Shown: in pieces, positions 1 through 5,673 of the stretch
How the letters are laid out: every line of letters begins with the position of its first letter
Numbering within the stretch: the first letter of the stretch is position 1
Source: Bacillota bacterium
GTDB lineage: Bacteria > Bacillota > Dethiobacteria > DTU022 > UBA8154
Assembly (NCBI GenBank): GCA_003456095.1
Contig: DMPF01000207.1
Coordinates: 1 to 7,850, forward strand
Length of the DNA: 7,850 nt
Direction: 5' to 3'
Program-made: the position numbers and the translations under genes
The notes under the pieces: generated by a model
The model's database searches: none
Told to the model about the DNA's origin: nothing
What the model saw: only the letters and a program-made list of their open reading frames with translations

Positions 1-2
1 GC

Positions 3-896
3 TATGGCTTTCGCGCCGCCCCTCACTTTGTTGACAAGCCGGAAGAAGCAGATCAGCTGATTTTTTCGCCGCTGTGCAGCCATAACCTGGCCACCTATCT
101 TACCCTGGCGGAAAAGCTTCCCGTGCCAAGGGGGCAGGAGCCGGATACGCGCAAAGTGGCTTTGCTGGTTAAGGGCTGTGACAGCCGTGCCGTGGTACAA
201 CAGCTTGTGGAACAAGGAATCAAGCGGGAAAATGTTTTGGTAATCGGCTGTCCCTGCCGGGGTGTCGTAGATCAGAAAATAGTGGAAGCCAAATATCCCG
301 ATATGGGAGCGGTTGTAAGCGCGGAGTGGGGAGAAGGGACGATTATTTTTAACCTTCCCTCCGGCAGGGTGGAAATTCCGCGGGAAGAAGTTTTGGCCGG
401 CAAGTGCATGACCTGCCGTTATCCCAATCCCCTGCTTTTTGATATCGAAGCCTGGGAAGCGGTGGCGGTCTGGGGCAGCGACGACTATACCGATGTGCGG
501 GAAATGGAGGCCGGATCTCCGCAGCAGCGTTGGCACTTCTGGGAGGATAAATTCGCTAGCTGTATCCGCTGTTATTCTTGCCGCAACGTCTGTCCCATGT
601 GTTACTGTGAGGATTGTATCCTTGACCGCTTGAATCCCGGGTGGGTATGGCGCTCCGCGAATACATCCGAGAATACGGCTTTTCAGCTTGCCCGTGCGTT
701 TCATCTGACCGGTCGCTGCATCGAATGCGGTGAGTGTGAGCGGGTTTGCCCGGTGGATATACCTTTAATGAAACTAAACCGGAAACTGACCAAAGAGGTT
801 CGGGAAAAATTTGCCTTTGAACCGGGTACGGATCCTGAGTCCAAACCGCTGCAGGCCAGCTATCGGCCCGATGATAAAGCAGACTTCATTCTCTAG
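3..896 (+). CDS. Multi-cluster 4Fe-4S protein, F420-hydrogenase/dehydrogenase beta-like; probable iron-sulfur subunit of a Flx-type NADH dehydrogenase (5' partial)
   Basis: The reading frame is open from base 3 and enters from upstream. A GTG at 123 could be taken as a start, but conserved-looking protein (SPLCSHNLATYL, residues 25-36 counted from base 3) precedes it, so the true start lies outside the window. About 297 residues are visible. They contain KGCDSR (57-62), GCPC (82-85), GKCMTC (133-138), a first cluster motif C-x2-C-x2-C-x3-CP (187-198) followed at once by CYC and a further Cys (201-205), and a second C-x2-C-x2-C-x3-CP motif (239-250). It is soluble, with no membrane segment. 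Proteins of this type sit beside AsrA- and AsrB-like subunits in Flx/Flox-Hdr clusters and carry electrons between the flavin subunit and heterodisulfide-reductase-like partners. The downstream gene starts 11 nt after the stop, so the two are co-transcribed. The family call is fairly firm. The exact Flx letter is not certain, and a formate dehydrogenase or other F420-type beta subunit remains possible. Confidence 0.8.
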   Translation, partial: YGFRAAPHFVDKPEEADQLIFSPLCSHNLATYLTLAEKLPVPRGQEPDTRKVALLVKGCDSRAVVQQLVEQGIKRENVLVIGCPCRGVVDQKIVEAKYPDMGAVVSAEWGEGTIIFNLPSGRVEIPREEVLAGKCMTCRYPNPLLFDIEAWEAVAVWGSDDYTDVREMEAGSPQQRWHFWEDKFASCIRCYSCRNVCPMCYCEDCILDRLNPGWVWRSANTSENTAFQLARAFHLTGRCIECGECERVCPVDIPLMKLNRKLTKEVREKFAFEPGTDPESKPLQASYRPDDKADFIL

Positions 897-902
897 AGGT
901 GG
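895..902 (+). promoter_or_regulatory. Ribosome binding site that decides the start of the AsrA-like gene
   Basis: AGAGGTGG lies just upstream of the ATG at 908 and overlaps the stop codon of the preceding gene. The in-frame GTG at 899 falls inside this purine-rich stretch and would have no binding site of its own, so ATG 908 is the preferred start. Confidence 0.6.
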
Positions 903-907
903 ATTTA

Positions 908-1921
908 ATGGATATTATTAAACTGCGTAAAGATAAGTTCGCTGATTTTTTGGCAAGCATGGGCGACTATAAACTTTTTGCACCCCAAAAGGTGGGCGAG
1001 AGCCTTCGCTTTGCTCCCGTAACGGATGCGGGCAAGGTGGAGCTTGCCATGGCAAATACCACGGTACCGCCGAAGAGTATCTTCTTTCCCCAGACGGAAA
1101 CTCTTTACCGTTACGCGCTGGGTAATACGGAGACGCACCCGCCGGCAGAGGGGGAAAAAGGGGTTATTTTCGGGGTAAGGCCCTGTGACGCACGGGCTCA
1201 GGTTATAGTCGATAAGCTCTTTTCCTGGGATGTTGACGATCCCTACTATCTGGATCGCCGCGAAAAAACTGTTGTGGTAGGCCTGGCCTGCAACAAGCCC
1301 TGTGTAAACTGTTTTTGCCTTTCAGTCGGGGGCGATCCGGCTTCCACGGAGGGGTTGGATATGCTCATGACCGAACTGGATGACGCATACCTGCTGCAGC
1401 CTCTGACGGAGAAGGGTGAAAAACTTTCCCAGGCTATGGCAGCGGTAACGGAAGCGGCGGAGACAGGCGATCTGCATAAAGCGGAGGAACTGCACCAGCA
1501 GGCGCGGGAAATGATTGGCCGCAAAGTGGAAACAGACGGCATCCCCCAAAAACTGCCCGGCCTCTGGGAAGATGAACTCTGGCAGGACACCGCCGCTTCC
1601 TGTCTTGGTTGCGGCATCTGTACATTCCTATGTCCCACCTGTCACTGTTTTGATATTCAGGATGAGGTGGAGGGCTATGACGGGCGCCGCTGCCGCATGT
1701 GGGATTCGTGCATGTTTAAAGAATACACGCTGCACGCCTCCGGGCACAATCCCCGTCCCACCCGTCGTGAGCGGACACGCAACCGTATCAGTCATAAATA
1801 TAGTTACTTTGTGCAAAAGTTCGATGTTATCGCCTGTGTTGGCTGTGGACGATGCATCAATTTCTGTCCGGTTAACATCGACATAGTCGAGGTTTTGCGG
1901 CAGGTAAAGGAGGCGCGATGA
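908..1921 (+). CDS. AsrA/HydB-like 4Fe-4S dicluster protein, probable second iron-sulfur subunit of a Flx-type complex
   Basis: This is a soluble 337-residue iron-sulfur protein, a usual length for the sulfite reductase subunit A / sulfhydrogenase beta family. Visible motifs are RPCDAR (91-96), a Cys group C128/C132/C135/C137, a first cluster C-x2-C-x2-C-x3-CP (232-243) extended by CHC (245-247), paired cysteines C262 and C268, and a second cluster C-x2-C-x2-C-x3-CP (310-321). In known relatives such proteins pass electrons between an FAD/NAD(P) subunit and a catalytic partner. Here that subunit is the next gene, whose ATG overlaps this stop codon (ATGA), implying translational coupling. No sulfite reductase asrC or NiFe hydrogenase gene follows, which argues against AsrABC and group 3b hydrogenase and favours a Flx/Hdr role. 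The GTG at 899 is an alternative start adding three residues, but it lies within the ribosome binding site. Confidence 0.85.
   Translation: MDIIKLRKDKFADFLASMGDYKLFAPQKVGESLRFAPVTDAGKVELAMANTTVPPKSIFFPQTETLYRYALGNTETHPPAEGEKGVIFGVRPCDARAQVIVDKLFSWDVDDPYYLDRREKTVVVGLACNKPCVNCFCLSVGGDPASTEGLDMLMTELDDAYLLQPLTEKGEKLSQAMAAVTEAAETGDLHKAEELHQQAREMIGRKVETDGIPQKLPGLWEDELWQDTAASCLGCGICTFLCPTCHCFDIQDEVEGYDGRRCRMWDSCMFKEYTLHASGHNPRPTRRERTRNRISHKYSYFVQKFDVIACVGCGRCINFCPVNIDIVEVLRQVKEAR
1906..1913 (+). promoter_or_regulatory. Strong Shine-Dalgarno site for the FAD/NAD(P) subunit
   Basis: AAAGGAGG lies inside the end of the AsrA-like gene. It is 4 nt before ATG 1918 and 7 nt before a second in-frame ATG at 1921. 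Spacing slightly favours 1921, but either start gives essentially the same protein. Confidence 0.7.
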
Positions 1922-2769
1922 TGTGCAATAACGCTAATCCTTATGTTCCCTTTACGGCAACAATAGAGGATACCTGGTTTGAGACGGTGGGAGATCGCTG
2001 TGTCAAGACTTTTAAGGTCACGCTGGATGACGCCGCGGCGCGGGCCAACTGGAGCCACCGGCCGGGTCAGTGCGCCATGGTTGGTCTGCTGGGTGTCGGG
2101 GAGAGCATGTTCTGCGTCTCCTGCTCCCCCACCGAAGGTGATTTTTTACGCTTTTCCGTAATGCGCATGGGCAAGGTAACCCAGGCCCTGCATGAAATGG
2201 AAGCCGGCGACAAAATAACGGTGCGCGGCCCCTATGGCAACAGCTTTCCCCTGGAAGAATGGAAGGGTAAGCATATTCTCACCATTGGCGGCGGTATCGG
2301 CCAGGCACCGTTGCGGCCGATTGTGGAATATGTGAAGGCCAAAATGGATCAATATGCCGGCCTGACGATGATCTATGGCGCCCGTACCTCCGGGGATCTC
2401 TGTTTTAAAAATGAATTTGCGGAGATCTCCGCTTGCGGCGGCCTCACCTGTCATCTCACCATTGACCTGGCAGAAGAAGGATGGGATTATAATGTTGGTT
2501 TTGTGCCTTCTTTGCTCATGGATGTTAACCCCTCTCCGGAAAATACGATCGCCATTACCTGCGGCCCCCCAATCATGATCCGCTTTGTGCTGGAGAATTT
2601 AAAGAAGCTGAATTTTGCCGACGCGCAGATCTATACCACGCTGGAAAACAGGATGAAATGCGGTTTCGGCAAGTGCGGCCGCTGTAATGTGGGCAGTTTT
2701 TATGTTTGCAAGGATGGTCCTGTTTTTAGTTATGCAACGCTTAAAGATATCCCGGAAGCCTTTGCCTAG
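1918..2769 (+). CDS. flxA: FAD/NAD(P)-binding oxidoreductase with C-terminal 2Fe-2S motif (FlxA / AsrB / HydG-like)
   Basis: This 283-residue protein has ferredoxin-NADP reductase architecture. The N-terminal FAD-binding barrel includes RPGQC (48-52) and GPYGNSF (104-110). It is followed by a Rossmann NAD(P) domain with GGGIGQAPLRP (124-134) and CGPP (215-218), then a C-terminal 2Fe-2S motif C-x4-C-x2-C-x7-C (C248, C253, C256, C264) as in PyrK, AsrB and HydG. It should be the NAD(P)H entry point, feeding electrons to the two iron-sulfur proteins encoded just upstream. Where the family normally has an Arg-x-Tyr-Ser-type FAD motif, this protein reads FCVSCSP (65-71), so flavin contacts may differ or be carried by other residues. 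It overlaps the preceding gene by 4 nt and is the last gene of the redox group. The flavin/NAD(P) function is well supported. The symbol flxA rests on gene context and is provisional; AsrB-like or sulfhydrogenase gamma-like are the alternatives. Confidence 0.85.
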   Translation: MMCNNANPYVPFTATIEDTWFETVGDRCVKTFKVTLDDAAARANWSHRPGQCAMVGLLGVGESMFCVSCSPTEGDFLRFSVMRMGKVTQALHEMEAGDKITVRGPYGNSFPLEEWKGKHILTIGGGIGQAPLRPIVEYVKAKMDQYAGLTMIYGARTSGDLCFKNEFAEISACGGLTCHLTIDLAEEGWDYNVGFVPSLLMDVNPSPENTIAITCGPPIMIRFVLENLKKLNFADAQIYTTLENRMKCGFGKCGRCNVGSFYVCKDGPVFSYATLKDIPEAFA

Positions 2770-2809
2770 AAAAAATATAAAGCCGTAAGACTATGAGCCG
2801 GAGATTTAG

Positions 2810-2844
2810 GCGAAGGGGGTTAAAGCTGTTTTGGCTCCCTTCGC
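2810..2844 (+). terminator. 10-bp hairpin after the redox operon, possible terminator
   Basis: GCGAAGGGGG (2810-2819) pairs with CTCCCTTCGC (2835-2844) along all ten positions, with one G-U pair and a 15-nt loop. It starts 41 nt after the stop of the FAD subunit gene. No clean run of T follows; the next bases are ACCGGTTATTTACC. It is therefore either a weak intrinsic terminator or a 3'-end stabilising or processing structure. Confidence 0.45.
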
Positions 2845-2845
2845 A

Positions 2846-2926
2846 CCGGTTATTTACCCTTTGCTCATTCCTGATGCGGGTGTGTATCATCTTTATGCTT
2901 GTTAATTGCCGGCAAAGCATAACCGG
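2846..2926 (+). repeat. Two overlapping inverted repeats upstream of rseC
   Basis: CCGGTTAT (2846-2853) is perfectly complementary to ATAACCGG (2919-2926). TTATGCTT (2893-2900) is perfectly complementary to AAGCATAA (2915-2922), and a palindrome TTGCCGGCAA (2906-2915) lies in the second loop. The right arms share bases 2919-2922, so the two pairings exclude each other. This could be a leader with alternative structures, an operator site, or chance. The ribosome binding site of rseC at 2932-2939 lies just outside both. Confidence 0.4.
2861..2890 (+). promoter_or_regulatory. Weak sigma-A-like promoter candidate for rseC and the lysine genes
   Basis: TTGCTC (2861-2866) and TATCAT (2885-2890) are separated by 18 nt. 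The -10 element matches the consensus at five of six positions, the -35 at only three. It is well placed for transcription of rseC and possibly the lysA-dapF-dapL-asd run, but such matches occur often by chance. Confidence 0.25.
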
Positions 2927-2949
2927 GGCAAAGAGAGGATGTGCATTTT

Positions 2950-3408
2950 GTGGATCACTATGGTCAGGTAATGGAATTAAAGGGCGATAATAAGGCGATT
3001 GTGAAGATCCGCGCCAACCTTTCCTGCCGCAGTTGCGGCAGCTGCGGCGGTTTTTTTGGCGACCCGGAGAAAAATCAGGACCGCCTGGCGGAAGCATTCA
3101 ACCCCATCGGTGCCGTAAAAGGGCAGCTTGTGCGTCTGGAGGCACGGGCTTCCGAGATGCTGCTGGCTGCTTTTATGCTTTATCTTTTGCCTTTATTTGC
3201 ATTGTTGATCGGGCTCTTTGCCGGACGGGCCGCCGCACTGGCCGGATGGCTGATGGGCAGCGCCGATCTGTGGGGCCTGGGCACCGGGTTGGTTTTTATG
3301 GTCCTGGTATTTTTGCTGTTACGCTTGCAGGAAAGGCGCCTGGCTGGCAGTAAGCGTTTCAAGGCGGTAATTGCTGCCGTGGTAAACGAAGAAGATATCC
3401 CGTTTTAA
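2950..3408 (+). CDS. rseC: RseC/MucC-family (SoxR-reducing system) small membrane protein
   Basis: This 152-residue protein has an N-terminal soluble domain of about 68 residues carrying C26-x2-C29-x2-C32 followed by GGFFG. Two predicted membrane helices follow (about 70-92 and 107-126), then a basic, cytoplasmic-looking tail. This is the layout of RseC/MucC proteins. They are known in Proteobacteria for sigma-E control and in the SoxR-reducing Rsx system, and in anaerobic Firmicutes are often found near redox genes. Their job in Firmicutes is not established; the Cys motif suggests redox sensing or metal/cluster binding. I chose GTG 2950, which has AGAGAGGA (2932-2939) 10 nt upstream and gives the family-like opening MDHYGQVMELKGD. 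A GTG at 2941 would add three residues but sits 1 nt from that site. Being close to both the Flx-like genes and lysA, it could belong to either transcript. Confidence 0.75.
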   Translation: MDHYGQVMELKGDNKAIVKIRANLSCRSCGSCGGFFGDPEKNQDRLAEAFNPIGAVKGQLVRLEARASEMLLAAFMLYLLPLFALLIGLFAGRAAALAGWLMGSADLWGLGTGLVFMVLVFLLLRLQERRLAGSKRFKAVIAAVVNEEDIPF

Positions 3409-3423
3409 TATTCCTTAACAGGG

Positions 3424-4734
3424 ATGGTGGGTGCGATGGTAATGCAAGCGGGGACAATTCAGGTAAACACGAAGGGGCATCTGGAGATCGGCGGTTGCGA
3501 TACGCTGGAGCTGGCCGGGCAGTACGGTACGCCCCTTTTTGTTATGGATGAAGAACTGCTGCGCAAAAACTGCCGCCGCTTTCGCAATGCGCTGCGGCAA
3601 TATTATCCCCATGGGCAGGTTATTTTTGCCGGCAAAGCTTTTCTTGTGCTGGCAATGGCCCGTATTCTCGGAGAAGAGGGGCTGGGTCTCGACGTGGTCT
3701 CCGGCGGCGAACTCTACACTGCTTTGAAAGCTGAATTTCCGGCTGAACGACTTTTTTTCCACGGCAACAATAAATCAGTTGTGGAGCTGACGGAAGCGCT
3801 TGATGCCGGGGTGGGAAGAGTAGTTGTGGATAGCATCATGGAACTGGATGATATTATTGCGCTGGCGCGGGAAAATGGTAAGAAAGTTGCGGTGCTGCTG
3901 CGTGTGCGCCCCGGAGTGGAAGCACATACGCACGAGTATATTCAAACGGGGCAAGAAGATTCCAAGTTCGGTTTTGCCTTGGAAAAGGAGGCCATGGAAG
4001 CCGTACAGCGGGCCCTCTCTGTACCGCAACACCTGCAGTTGACGGGATTCCACTGCCATATCGGTTCCCAGATCTTCCAGATTGAGCCTTTTGCACTGGC
4101 AGCCCGGACAATGATCCACTTTATGGCTTTGGTACGCCAACAGACGGGCTTTGTGGCTTCCCAGCTGAATATGGGCGGGGGTCTGGGTATCCGCTACCGG
4201 AGCAGCGATGCGCCTCCTACCATTGAGGCATTTGTGGCCAACCTGACCACAGCGGTGTTACAAGCGGCAAAGGAAGAGGATTTCCCTCTGCCGGAGCTGC
4301 TTTTGGAACCGGGCCGTGCCATCTGCGGGGAGGCGGGGATTACCCTTTACCGTGTAGGTGTTATTAAAAATATCCCCGGGATCCGCCGTTACGTTTCTGT
4401 GGATGGAGGTATGATGGACAATATCCGTACCGCCCTTTATGGTGCTGATTACGAAGCAGTCCTGGCGAACAAGGCCAACCGTGAAGGTGTGGGTAACGTT
4501 ACCATAGCAGGCAAAGCCTGCGAGTCGGGTGATATCCTTATTTATGAATCTTTTCTGCCACAGGTGGAGAAAGGCGATCTCCTGGCAATTTTCAGCACCG
4601 GCGCTTACTGTTATGCTATGGCCAGTAATTATAATCGCAATCCGCGTCCGGCAGTTGTTTTTGTGCGTAACGGTAAAGGGCGGGTTGTGGTGCGCCGTGA
4701 AAGCTATGAACATGTGGCGGCACTGGATTTATAA
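3424..4734 (+). CDS. lysA: Diaminopimelate decarboxylase
   Basis: This enzyme makes L-lysine from meso-diaminopimelate, the last step of lysine synthesis, in the cytoplasm using pyridoxal phosphate (PLP). The 436 residues (normal family length) show the fold-type III barrel followed by a C-terminal beta domain. Visible are the PLP lysine K71 in FAGKA, HIGSQ (212-216), the phosphate-binding GGGLG (251-255), EPGR (296-299), and the active-site CESGD (366-370) contributed across the dimer interface. The late GAYCYAMASNYN (393-404) also fits. Four in-frame ATGs or near-starts make the N-terminus uncertain: ATG 3424, 3436 and 3442 are all possible, and none has a strong ribosome binding site. Homologues usually begin close to the GTIQVNTKGHLEIGG segment, so one of the later two may be used. 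It starts 15 nt after rseC and is followed by dapF, dapL and asd in the same direction. Confidence 0.95.
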   Translation: MVGAMVMQAGTIQVNTKGHLEIGGCDTLELAGQYGTPLFVMDEELLRKNCRRFRNALRQYYPHGQVIFAGKAFLVLAMARILGEEGLGLDVVSGGELYTALKAEFPAERLFFHGNNKSVVELTEALDAGVGRVVVDSIMELDDIIALARENGKKVAVLLRVRPGVEAHTHEYIQTGQEDSKFGFALEKEAMEAVQRALSVPQHLQLTGFHCHIGSQIFQIEPFALAARTMIHFMALVRQQTGFVASQLNMGGGLGIRYRSSDAPPTIEAFVANLTTAVLQAAKEEDFPLPELLLEPGRAICGEAGITLYRVGVIKNIPGIRRYVSVDGGMMDNIRTALYGADYEAVLANKANREGVGNVTIAGKACESGDILIYESFLPQVEKGDLLAIFSTGAYCYAMASNYNRNPRPAVVFVRNGKGRVVVRRESYEHVAALDL

Positions 4735-4738
4735 GTAC

Positions 4739-4764
4739 AAGAGGCAAGAAGCAAGAGGCAAGAA
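4739..4764 (+). repeat. Two copies of a 14-nt purine-rich tandem repeat between lysA and dapF
   Basis: AAGAGGCAAGAA occurs at 4739-4750 and again at 4753-4764, with a period of 14 nt, immediately after the lysA stop. The sequence is purine-rich and weakly Shine-Dalgarno-like, but it lies 24 nt or more from the dapF start, so it is unlikely to be that gene's ribosome binding site. It may be a slippage product or a remnant of a dispersed intergenic repeat. Confidence 0.6.
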
Positions 4765-4775
4765 ATATCGTTCTT

Positions 4776-4781
4776 GGGGGA
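4776..4781 (+). promoter_or_regulatory. Ribosome binding site supporting the TTG start of dapF
   Basis: GGGGGA ends 6 nt before the TTG at 4788. The next in-frame ATG, at 4812, would remove the first beta strand (ISFTK) that precedes the conserved MHGLGNDF, so TTG is preferred. Confidence 0.5.
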
Positions 4782-4787
4782 TTACAA

Positions 4788-5633
4788 TTGACTGTAATAT
4801 CCTTTACTAAAATGCATGGGTTGGGCAATGATTTTATTGTGATCAACAATCTGGAATACGGGCTGGATCTAGCTTATTTTGCGGCAAGAGCCGGCCAGCT
4901 TTGTGACCGTCATTTTGGTATCGGTGCGGACGGTCTTGTGCTGATCGAGAAAGGGGAACAATCCCCCTTTTTTATGCGTGTCTTTAACCCCGACGGCAGC
5001 GAGGCGGAGATGTGCGGCAATGCCATCCGCTGTCTGGCCCGCTACCTCTGGGAAAGGGGACTTTCCCCGGAGTCTGCATTCCGCCTGGAGACAGGGGCAG
5101 GGCTAAAAGAAGTGATCCTGCTGCTGCGGGGAAAAGAGGTGCTGGGGGTAAGAGTGGATATGGGCGCGCCTGTGCTTGAGAGTACGACTATTCCTGTGAG
5201 CGGTCCGCCGCGCCACGTTATTAATGAAACCATCAGGCTGGATGGTGAGGAGCTGATTTTTACCGCGGTAAGCATGGGTAATCCCCACTGTGTTATTTTT
5301 CTGCCCGATCTGACGCATATCCCCTGGCAGCGCTGGGGAATGATGCTGGAAAACGATTCCCTTTTTCCCAGGCGCACCAATGTAGAGTTCGCCCGCATAC
5401 TGCACCGGCAGGAGGTGGAGGTAAGGGTCTGGGAAAGGGGTGCGGGACCCACCCTGGCCTGCGGCACCGGTGCATGTGCGGTCGTGGTGGCCGGTGTTTT
5501 GACCGGCCGGCTTAACGCCCCGGCACAGGTTCATCTTCCGGGAGGAACGCTGCATATCTCCTGGGAAGAAGGAGCGCCGGTCAGTATGGAGGGCCCGGCG
5601 GAAGAAGTATTTAACGGCAGCTTCCATATGTAA
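4788..5633 (+). CDS. dapF: Diaminopimelate epimerase
   Basis: This cofactor-independent racemase converts LL-diaminopimelate to the meso form, which is used for peptidoglycan cross-links and as the substrate of LysA. The 281-residue length is typical. The family opening TKMHGLGNDFIV (7-18) is present. So are both catalytic cysteines of the two-base mechanism: C76 in MCGNAIR and C225 in ACGTGACA. The two halves of the pseudo-symmetric fold are also visible, with FNPDGSEAEMCG (66-77) in the first and GNPHC (164-168) and RGAGPTLACGTG (217-228) in the second. The start is TTG, the only one that keeps the first strand. It lies 53 nt after lysA and 40 nt before dapL, consistent with one operon. Nothing suggests loss of function. 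Confidence 0.96.
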   Translation: MTVISFTKMHGLGNDFIVINNLEYGLDLAYFAARAGQLCDRHFGIGADGLVLIEKGEQSPFFMRVFNPDGSEAEMCGNAIRCLARYLWERGLSPESAFRLETGAGLKEVILLLRGKEVLGVRVDMGAPVLESTTIPVSGPPRHVINETIRLDGEELIFTAVSMGNPHCVIFLPDLTHIPWQRWGMMLENDSLFPRRTNVEFARILHRQEVEVRVWERGAGPTLACGTGACAVVVAGVLTGRLNAPAQVHLPGGTLHISWEEGAPVSMEGPAEEVFNGSFHM

Positions 5634-5662
5634 AATGTAACGATTGCCGTTTCAAATTGTGC

Positions 5663-5670
5663 AAGGAGGT
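5663..5670 (+). promoter_or_regulatory. Shine-Dalgarno site that decides the dapL start
   Basis: AAGGAGGT stands 3 nt before ATG 5674 and 6 nt before ATG 5677. The open frame extends back to a TTG at 5644, but that codon has no such site and the added ten residues would be encoded across this binding site, so the ATGs are the real start. Confidence 0.8.
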
Positions 5671-5673
5671 CGT

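Larger units (their letters stand above)
2770..2949 (+). other. Gene-free gap between the redox operon and rseC, rich in inverted repeats
   Basis: The 180 bases hold no convincing gene. An open frame from 2793 gives a basic, low-quality peptide that runs out of frame into the RseC-like gene, and no ribosome binding site was seen for it. The stretch contains one 10-bp hairpin, two overlapping inverted repeats and a weak promoter-like pair, listed separately. I do not recognise a known riboswitch consensus here. It is the largest gap in the window and the most natural operon boundary. Confidence 0.6.

Noticed and set aside
123..896. GTG at 123 as the true start of the first gene
   Set aside because: The same frame is open back to the window edge and encodes family-like sequence (SPLCSHNLATYL) before it, so the gene is truncated by the window rather than starting here.
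908..2769. Anaerobic sulfite reductase (asrAB) or group 3b NiFe hydrogenase (hydBG) operon
   Set aside because: The two subunits are similar to these families, but no asrC-like siroheme protein or hydD/hydA follows and an F420-beta-like ferredoxin precedes; the partner could still lie upstream, so this is disfavoured rather than excluded.
2793..2990. 65-codon + strand frame across the gap before rseC
   Set aside because: It has no ribosome binding site, shows odd basic/Cys composition, and runs out of frame into rseC; the inverted repeats explain the region better.
3409..3423. Lysine riboswitch or separate promoter ahead of lysA
   Set aside because: The gap to rseC is only 15 nt and the upstream gap at 2770-2949 does not show the L-box pattern I would expect.
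5103..5627. 174-codon open frame on the - strand opposite dapF
   Set aside because: It is a shadow of dapF, whose catalytic motifs are intact; the antisense translation is rich in Arg, His, Gln and Pro and unlike a real protein.
5644..5673. TTG-initiated ten-residue N-terminal extension of dapL
   Set aside because: It would be translated across the strong AAGGAGGT site at 5663-5670, which clearly serves the ATG at 5674 or 5677.
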